Assembly: GCA_003569145.1 (NCBI GenBank)
Contig: BGOH01000002.1
Span: 62,001 to 126,000 of the forward strand
Direction: 5' to 3'
Source of the DNA: Clavibacter sp.
GTDB taxonomy: Bacteria; Actinomycetota; Actinomycetes; Nanopelagicales; Nanopelagicaceae
DNA length: 64,000 nt
Position 1 is the stretch's first letter. Each line of letters opens with the position of its first letter. The translations under genes were made by a program, and so were the position numbers. A model generated the notes under the pieces. The model ran no database searches. It had not been told where the DNA came from and saw only the letters and a program-made list of their open reading frames with translations. Shown here one piece after another: positions 58,966 through 64,000 of this stretch.

Positions 58966-61044
58966 TTGAATAGCAAAGTGAAGCCGGCCAATCCCCACAT
59001 TCTCGGCAGTCAGGTCAGAAATGGCGGCACCGACTTTGCGATCTGGGCCGCAGAGGCGGCTAGTCGAGTAGAGCTCTGCCTCTTTGATCAAGTAGATGGC
59101 GGCTTTGCTGAGCGGCACTTTGAATTAACTCATAGAGATGGAGCTATCTGGCATGGGCATATAGAGGGTGTGGGAGTTGGACAGAGGTATGGATATCGAA
59201 TCCATGGCCCTTGGAAGCCTGAAGTAGGAGCAAGATTTAATCCAGCAAAACTTCTCATTGATCCCTACGCACATCTTCTAGAAGGCGAAGTTATTTATAG
59301 CCCAGAGATTTATGGCCACCGCGCTTTGGCAAGCGATGGCTCTGGCGATATCAATGAAATAGATGATCGAAACTCTGCCGGCTTTATTCCATTCTCTGTA
59401 GTAACTGCAAACGCGCCAAGGATTCTAAGTCGTCCAAACACTTCTTGGAAAAGAACTCTCATCTATGAAGCACATGTAAAAGGATTAACAGCTAAGAATT
59501 ATGAGATTCCAGAACATGAGCGCGGAAGCTATAAAGCGCTCTCTCATCCATCAACAATAAAATATTTAAAAACTCTTGGCATAACCGCACTTGAGCTTCT
59601 TCCAATTCATCACTTCACAACGGAAGTTGCAGTTGCAGCAAGAGGGCGAGTAAATCACTGGGGCTATAACCCAATTGCATTCTCAGCTCCTCACCGGGGC
59701 TATGCAGCAACAGATGACCCAATTGGTGAACTGCAAGCAAGTGTTGATGCGCTTCACTTAGCAGGCATTGAGGTAATTCTTGATGTGGTCTATAACCATA
59801 GCGCTGAAGAGGGTTTAGCAGGGCCTACCTATAGCTTTAAAGGAATTGATAATCGCTACTTCTATCGCCATAGAGATCAATCGCAATATGAAGACTTAAC
59901 CGGCTGTGGAAATACTCTAGATAGCAGAAACCCATTTGTCACTCAGATGATTATTGATTCACTTAGATGGTGGTCTCAGATAATTGGCGTCGATGGATTT
60001 AGATTTGATTTAACTAGCGCAATCTGGGGCCAGAGTGGCAGCGATCTAATTGCAGCGATATTAGATGACCCAATTTTAAGTCAGCGAAAGTTAATTGCAG
60101 AGCCTTGGGATGTGACTACCTATCAACTAGGAGCTTTTCCGCGCCCCTTTAGAGAATGGAATGATGCCTATCGGGATGGCTTAAGGCAGTTCTGGCTAGC
60201 TGATAATGCAAATAACTCATCTTCTGGAGTTTCAAATCTAGCTAAACGAATTGCAGGATCAGATGACATCTTCTCATCTCGCGGGCCAACATCATCCATT
60301 AATTTCATCACCGCTCACGATGGTTTTACTCTAAATGATCTAACCTCATTTTCTCAGAAAAATAATGAGATAAATGGCGAAGATAATCGCGATGGCAGTA
60401 ATGAGAATAGATCTTGGAATCTAGGAGTTGAAGGGGTGAGTGGCGATCTAGAAATAATTGCTAAGAGAGCCCAATTGCAAAGATCAATGCTTGCCACTCT
60501 CTTACTTTCATCTGGAGTTCCGATGATTGCTATGGGTGATGAAATATCTAGAACTCAGCATGGCTGCAATAATGCATACTCTCTCTCGCCAAATCATCGC
60601 CCTGATAGCAGAGAAAATCTCTATGGCGCATGGGCCCTTGATTGGAAGCTAAATGATCTGCAAAGAACTGCTTTAGAATCCTTAGCAACGCTTAGCCAAA
60701 TTCGCTCTAACTACTTGATTGATGCTGCTGAAGAGTTCTTCACTGGCGATCTTGATCAGGAAAGCCTTAGAAAAGATATTGCCTGGTTTCAAAGTGATGG
60801 CAGTGAGATGGCTGAGGGAAGCTGGCTTGAACCCCAACTTCGCTATCTTGGCTTTGCTATCGATGCAAGAGATGCACAAGGATTATTTGTTGCTATTAAT
60901 GGCGGGATGAGCGACTTAGACTTTAAGCTTCCGGGAACTAGTTGGGGTAATTCTTATCGAAGTATCTTTGACTCTAGTGAGAGCGTCTCTGACTTTGCTC
61001 CGATTCTAAAAAAGCCTGATGATACTTTCTCAATAAAGCTTTGA
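58966..61044 (+). CDS. glgX: Glycogen debranching enzyme GlgX (isoamylase family GH13)
   Basis: Hydrolyses alpha-1,6 branches of glycogen or limit dextrins in the cytoplasm. The 692-residue protein has an N-terminal CBM48 (ILGSQVRNGGTDFAIWA) and a GH13 barrel with the four conserved regions: DVVYNHSAEEG, GFRFDLTSAIWG (nucleophile Asp), LIAEPWDV (acid Glu) and FITAHDGFTLNDL. TTG start at 58966, five bases after AAGGAG (58955-58960). Divergent from etfB. The C-terminal end is slightly short for the family. No other glycogen genes are in the window. Confidence 0.95.
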   Translation: MNSKVKPANPHILGSQVRNGGTDFAIWAAEAASRVELCLFDQVDGGFAERHFELTHRDGAIWHGHIEGVGVGQRYGYRIHGPWKPEVGARFNPAKLLIDPYAHLLEGEVIYSPEIYGHRALASDGSGDINEIDDRNSAGFIPFSVVTANAPRILSRPNTSWKRTLIYEAHVKGLTAKNYEIPEHERGSYKALSHPSTIKYLKTLGITALELLPIHHFTTEVAVAARGRVNHWGYNPIAFSAPHRGYAATDDPIGELQASVDALHLAGIEVILDVVYNHSAEEGLAGPTYSFKGIDNRYFYRHRDQSQYEDLTGCGNTLDSRNPFVTQMIIDSLRWWSQIIGVDGFRFDLTSAIWGQSGSDLIAAILDDPILSQRKLIAEPWDVTTYQLGAFPRPFREWNDAYRDGLRQFWLADNANNSSSGVSNLAKRIAGSDDIFSSRGPTSSINFITAHDGFTLNDLTSFSQKNNEINGEDNRDGSNENRSWNLGVEGVSGDLEIIAKRAQLQRSMLATLLLSSGVPMIAMGDEISRTQHGCNNAYSLSPNHRPDSRENLYGAWALDWKLNDLQRTALESLATLSQIRSNYLIDAAEEFFTGDLDQESLRKDIAWFQSDGSEMAEGSWLEPQLRYLGFAIDARDAQGLFVAINGGMSDLDFKLPGTSWGNSYRSIFDSSESVSDFAPILKKPDDTFSIKL

Positions 61045-61072
61045 CTCTGCAGATCTGGTTAATAAATCGGAG

Positions 61073-61810
61073 TTAATCGACTTTAAAAACTACTGAAACC
61101 GTTGAAGTAATTGTCTTATCAATCGTTTGAGTGTCATAAAAGCCGCCCGATGAAGTATCAACTGAATCAGGTGATGTGACTTGGAAAGGCCCTGATCTAA
61201 CGCTCATTACTGCTCCAACGCTGCCCCCGGTTGCTTCAACAATTGCCTCAGCACGTATCTTGGCATCAGCCATCGCTTCTTTGAGTAACTCTGGGCGAAG
61301 CTCACTTAACTTAGAGACATAAAACTGTGGTCCATAGTTGGTAACGCTAATTCCACTTTGAAGTAGTGATCCAATCTGATTACTTAACTTAAAAATTAAC
61401 TCAACATCATCACTTCTAACAGTTATCGCTCTTGCGGCGCGATAGTTAAGAATTCGTCCAGTGCTATTTCCATTTGAATACTCTTCTTGCGGATAGGCAG
61501 AGACAGAGCCAAGTTCAATTGCTCCACTTGCTACTCCCCCATTTGTTAAATACTCGGTGACAGCAAGAGTTGTAGCTTCAACTTTTCTCACTGATTCAGA
61601 GATTGTGGGAGCTACTTGCTCGGCATTTAAAGTCCATACTGCGCGATCTGCTTTAGCATTAACTCGGGCAGAGCCAGTAACTGTTATTCCTTCACTACTT
61701 CTTGAGGCAAAACCAGAACCAACTTGGTTTAGACCAAGCCCAATTGCAACTGCTAAAACTGCAGAGGCTGCAAGTAAGGTTATAGATTTCTCTCTCTGGC
61801 TCTCACTCAT
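61073..61810 (-). CDS. SIMPL-domain (DUF541) protein, secreted or membrane-anchored
   Basis: Protein of 245 residues with a hydrophobic N-terminal segment (ITLLAASAVLAVAIGLGLNQV, about residues 10-30) acting as signal or anchor, and a SIMPL domain (GITVTGSARVNAKADRAVW to the end). Function unknown; family members are periplasmic and stress related (BP26/OMP28, YggE). The ATG overlaps the stop of the DUF3145 gene by four bases, so both are cotranscribed. Confidence 0.88.
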   Translation of the reverse strand: MSESQREKSITLLAASAVLAVAIGLGLNQVGSGFASRSSEGITVTGSARVNAKADRAVWTLNAEQVAPTISESVRKVEATTLAVTEYLTNGGVASGAIELGSVSAYPQEEYSNGNSTGRILNYRAARAITVRSDDVELIFKLSNQIGSLLQSGISVTNYGPQFYVSKLSELRPELLKEAMADAKIRAEAIVEATGGSVGAVMSVRSGPFQVTSPDSVDTSSGGFYDTQTIDKTITSTVSVVFKVD

Positions 61811-62322
61811 ACCGAGAGCCTATCAGCAAGACTTGATGCTGCCTCAATTTCCACCCTGCGAAAAGGTTCAAGAAAATCATCCCAAGGCCTTCCCATCAAC
61901 TTCTCAAGTGCAATTGTTAAATCACTCTGACTTAGATTTTGAGTGATAGCACTCTTTAACATATCTTCACTAACTACTATCTGTCCCTGGCTATTTATAG
62001 ATCCTCGGTAGAGCCCAAGTTCTGCTGTATAGAAATAAATAGATCCTTCGGAGGAATTAAACTCCGAAAGTTCAAAGATTAGATAGCTCCAAGATTTAAG
62101 GGCGTTGACAATCTTTGCCCCACTTCCAATTGCGCTGCTATAACTCATCTGCCCTCGATAAGAACCTGGCTTTAGCACTTGGCTCTGCCAATTAATCTTT
62201 ACCCTTTCATTAAGCTCTCGCTCTAGCCCGGCCTCGAGATGTTTTATTAGCGCTTTAGGGCATGAGTAGATATTTAGCCGGCCATGGCAGTAGCCGATCT
62301 CACTTGGGCTATAGGTAATCAA
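61807..62322 (-). CDS. DUF3145 family protein
   Basis: Actinobacterial family of unknown function. The core GRLNIYSCPKALIKHLEAGL, the WSYLIFELSE segment and GRPWDDFLEPFRR match DUF3145. I choose the TTG at 62320-62322 (171 residues) since AAGGAG lies six bases upstream; the frame is open to 62382, but the 20 extra residues are unlike the family. The ribosome binding site falls inside a perfect palindrome (62330-62345). Upstream gene of the DUF3145-SIMPL pair. Confidence 0.85.
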   Translation of the reverse strand: MITYSPSEIGYCHGRLNIYSCPKALIKHLEAGLERELNERVKINWQSQVLKPGSYRGQMSYSSAIGSGAKIVNALKSWSYLIFELSEFNSSEGSIYFYTAELGLYRGSINSQGQIVVSEDMLKSAITQNLSQSDLTIALEKLMGRPWDDFLEPFRRVEIEAASSLADRLSV

Positions 62323-62329
62323 GAGCTGC

Positions 62330-62345
62330 TCCTTATATATAAGGA
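62330..62345. repeat. Sixteen-base palindrome covering the DUF3145 ribosome binding site
   Basis: TCCTTATATATAAGGA is perfectly self-complementary. It contains the AAGGA of the ribosome binding site and a TATATA core, so could be an operator, a -10 region, or an mRNA hairpin that hides the site. No functional evidence beyond position. Confidence 0.45.
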
Positions 62346-62570
62346 CGTATCTATCTCTTAGATGCGACCTTCCCCAGCCCACCTAGCGATAGCGCTCTTG
62401 CAATAGGTGAATTCTTGCCATAGTTCCACGCTTATTTCAATAGGTCAGGGCGTTATCCCCTTTTTTGATATTCGCACCTTCAGGGTAGGCTTGGCGCTAG
62501 TCCAACGCTTATCAGTACCCGCTTGATAGCTTTCGCTTGAATCGGTATCGCTGTAGAACGGAACGACTGG

Positions 62571-62591
62571 CGAACGTGGAATTCACGTTTG
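62571..62591 (+). promoter_or_regulatory. Hairpin in the 5' leader of cspA
   Basis: CGAACGTG (62571-62578) pairs with CACGTTTG (62584-62591), eight pairs with one G-U, loop GAATT. It lies about 28 bases upstream of the cspA start. Cold-shock mRNAs often have long structured leaders acting as temperature sensors; a candidate promoter is TTGATA (62523-62528) with TATCGC 17 bases on. Inference only. Confidence 0.35.
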
Positions 62592-62619
62592 TCCCCAAAA
62601 TACCGAAGGAAAGTTATAA

Positions 62620-62823
62620 ATGGCAACAGGTACAGTTAAGTGGTTCAACTCTGAAAAGGGTTTTGGTTTCATCGCTGTTGATGGTGGCGGACAGGACGTA
62701 TTCGTTCATTACTCTGCTATCCAAGGAAACGGCTACAAGTCCCTTGAAGAGGGTCAGTCAGTAACGTTTGAAGTTGTCCAGGGACCAAAGGGTCCTCAGG
62801 CAGATGCAGTTACTGCTAACTAA
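62620..62823 (+). CDS. cspA: Cold-shock protein (CspA family)
   Basis: Single-stranded nucleic-acid chaperone of 67 residues with both RNA-binding motifs, KGFGFI (RNP1) and VFVHY (RNP2), in an OB fold. Ribosome binding site AAGGAAAG about seven bases before the ATG. Flanked by 237 bases upstream, with a leader hairpin but no other gene, and by a strong terminator, so it is a single-gene transcript and likely highly expressed. Confidence 0.97.
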   Translation: MATGTVKWFNSEKGFGFIAVDGGGQDVFVHYSAIQGNGYKSLEEGQSVTFEVVQGPKGPQADAVTAN

Positions 62824-62843
62824 TTACACTAACTAGTTATAAG

Positions 62844-62873
62844 AAAGCCCCAGAGAAATCTGGGGCTTTTTTT
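62844..62873 (+). terminator. Rho-independent terminator of cspA
   Basis: Eleven-base stem AAAGCCCCAGA (62844-62854) / TCTGGGGCTTT (62859-62869) with a stable GAAA loop and seven T (62867-62873). The T run touches the stop codon of the convergent peptidase gene at 62872-62874. Confidence 0.92.
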
Positions 62874-63438
62874 ATTTCCCAGCTTTAGCCTTTGCATTAG
62901 CAACAGCTTTTGCTGGAGATAAATCTTTGCCCGCTTTCCAAGCATCTAAATATTTCCAAGGAGCAACAACGCCTCGTCTTATCTGCCAATCTCCTGGCTC
63001 AGTTTGATAAGAGATACCAAAGTGGAGATGTGGGCGAGGAATTCCCCTAGCGCTACCGCTAGTTCCAATCTCACCTAGCTTCTGACCCACTTCAACTCGA
63101 AGCCCAGGAACAATTTCTTTCATAACTTTAGATAGATGTGATCCGTAATAGCGCACACCATCATCGCCAATAAGAGAGATTGAGCGACCGCCACGGTGCT
63201 GACCTAAATTAGTTTTCCCGCTCCAGAGATCTTTTCTACTTACATCTTGAATAACTCCCCCAATAGGAGCCACAAATGCGCAACCTAGCTCTGCCTTGAT
63301 ATCAGTTGCCGGATAATCATGATGATACTTTCCATAGACTGTTTCGCAACCAACTACAGGATAGGTATAGATGGGGGCGGCAGAACTTGGTGATAAATTA
63401 GTTAAAAGTAGAGCTAGAACTAGCAGTGTTTTCTTCAT
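62872..63438 (-). CDS. Secreted M23 (LytM) family metallopeptidase
   Basis: Protein of 188 residues with a signal peptide (KKTLLVLALLLTNLSPSSAA, cleavage about residue 21) and a LytM/peptidase M23 domain: HHDYPATD (first zinc His and Asp) and RPHLHFGI (HxH). Expected to cut peptidoglycan cross-bridges or, in inactive relatives, to regulate amidases; the zinc residues look complete. Its ATG overlaps the end of the upstream membrane gene by four bases. Convergent with cspA. Confidence 0.92.
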   Translation of the reverse strand: MKKTLLVLALLLTNLSPSSAAPIYTYPVVGCETVYGKYHHDYPATDIKAELGCAFVAPIGGVIQDVSRKDLWSGKTNLGQHRGGRSISLIGDDGVRYYGSHLSKVMKEIVPGLRVEVGQKLGEIGTSGSARGIPRPHLHFGISYQTEPGDWQIRRGVVAPWKYLDAWKAGKDLSPAKAVANAKAKAGK

Positions 63439-64000
63439 TTAAAGGCCGCCTTATCTAATCTTGCTGTAACCATCATGTGAGGAACTGTTAACGCCCAGAC
63501 CACAACTAGTGAGAGCCAGAGCAGTTCATCGCTAAGTCTTTCAGGGCTAAAGGCAGCAAGTGCTAGCGACACTATGAAAGTGCCCACAAGTGCAGGCAGG
63601 CCAGGAATAACTGCTTGGAGAAATGCTTTAGCTGAATTTCCTTGACTTACAAAGCTCTGTGAACTCTTTAGATTTAGCGTAAGCCGCGCAGTATGGCGCA
63701 TCGCGTGCCAGAGACCAAAGTAGGCAGCAAAGGCAACAAGTGGCGGAGTAAGGGTTGCTAGAAGAAAGAGAATTGAAAGATCAAGCCCATCTCGATAGCG
63801 CTTGGATAAGAGCTGGATTATTAGAGCAAGAAGAAAGAAAATAGTTACTAAGTTATTTAGCTCTTCAGCAAATCCCCATGCCAATTTAAGAGAGCTGGAT
63901 TTACGCATTAAGAGCAGAGGTGCTCATCTGGTTTGTTAGCGGAATTATTACCGGTATTAATCCAGCGCTTGATGCATAGAAGAATTGAGCTAGACGAGGT
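63435..64000 (-). CDS. blh: Brp/Blh family beta-carotene 15,15'-dioxygenase (partial, frameshifted)
   Basis: C-terminal part of an integral membrane protein with several helices. The paired histidines in YFGLWHAMRHTARLTL and the C-terminal LTVPHMMVTARLD agree with the Brp/Blh dioxygenases that split beta-carotene into two retinals for rhodopsins. From the ATG at 63908 there are 157 residues, but conserved-looking sequence (RLAQFFYASSAGLIPVII) lies upstream in another frame; one A fewer at AA 63909-63910 or nearby would join the two. The rest is outside the window. It suggests actinorhodopsin-based phototrophy. Family call good, activity inferred. Confidence 0.75.

Noticed and set aside
58882-59118. 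Upstream extension of etfB by 79 residues
   Set aside because: Overlaps the divergent glgX start and does not match EtfB; GTG at 58881 fits the family.

Overview
This 64 kb window is an AT-rich, very compact stretch of chromosome from an actinobacterium, most likely a streamlined freshwater member of the Nanopelagicales (acI lineage). The evidence is the gene order, which follows the mycobacterial/streptomycete order block by block, several families found essentially only in actinobacteria (DUF3159, DUF3093, DUF4193, DUF3145, the Rv2927c-like coiled-coil protein, NdgR, HupB-type HU), frequent GTG/TTG starts and 4-bp stop/start overlaps, the small genome style with almost no intergenic DNA, and a Brp/Blh-type carotene dioxygenase at the right edge, as expected in rhodopsin-bearing acI bacteria. 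The lineage is an inference; the phylum is well supported. No gap between genes exceeds about 300 bases, and there are no transposases, phage genes, CRISPR arrays or rRNA genes.

Layout. 1-6966: partial aconitase, a TRAM-domain RNA methyltransferase, the TrkA-type potassium regulators ceoB/ceoC, and the dut neighbourhood (DUF3159, dut, a hotdog thioesterase, DUF3093, DUF4193). 7104-17933: translation and secretion block trmD-rimM-khpA-rpsP-ffh, then glnB-amtB, ftsY, smc and mutM. 17937-24519: rnc-rpmF-yceD-coiled coil-coaD-rsmD-recG, rpmB, thiL. 24661-31220: a stand-alone Lrp/AsnC effector domain, ddl-gpsA-plsC, HU, leuD-leuC and the divergent regulator ndgR. 31225-43480: tRNA-Glu and tRNA-Gln, gltX, a fumarylacetoacetate hydrolase family gene, hlyC/corC, ybeY, phoH, HIT, rsmE, dnaJ, hrcA, DoxX, hemW, lepA, rpsT. 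43562-52767: holA, comEC, comEA, leuS, an SDR, tRNA-Ala, and the rsfS/nadD cluster with a tiny membrane protein absent from simple ORF calls. 52780-64000: ligA-mnmA-cysteine desulfurase, etfA-etfB, glgX, a SIMPL protein, DUF3145, cspA, an M23 peptidase and a partial blh gene. Nearly everything is on the minus strand; the plus-strand exceptions are ceoB/ceoC, DUF3093, rpmB, the Lrp domain gene, ndgR, glgX and cspA.

The strongest unexpected signal is technical or evolutionary rather than a new system: about eleven genes, many of them essential and single-copy (trmD, lepA, leuS, thiL, plsC, comEC and others), are each broken by exactly one base gained or lost, nearly always in a short homopolymer, while both flanking segments remain perfectly conserved. 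This pattern points to uncorrected indel errors in the sequence. Biologically, the most interesting points are the loss of glnD from the otherwise conserved ftsY-amtB-glnB-(glnD)-ffh block, an RNase III gene whose only sensible start is CTG, the 48-residue membrane protein upstream of nadD, an IdeR/DtxR-box-like repeat between thiL and the Lrp gene, and the blh gene that implies retinal synthesis. I found no convincing previously undescribed multi-gene system here.
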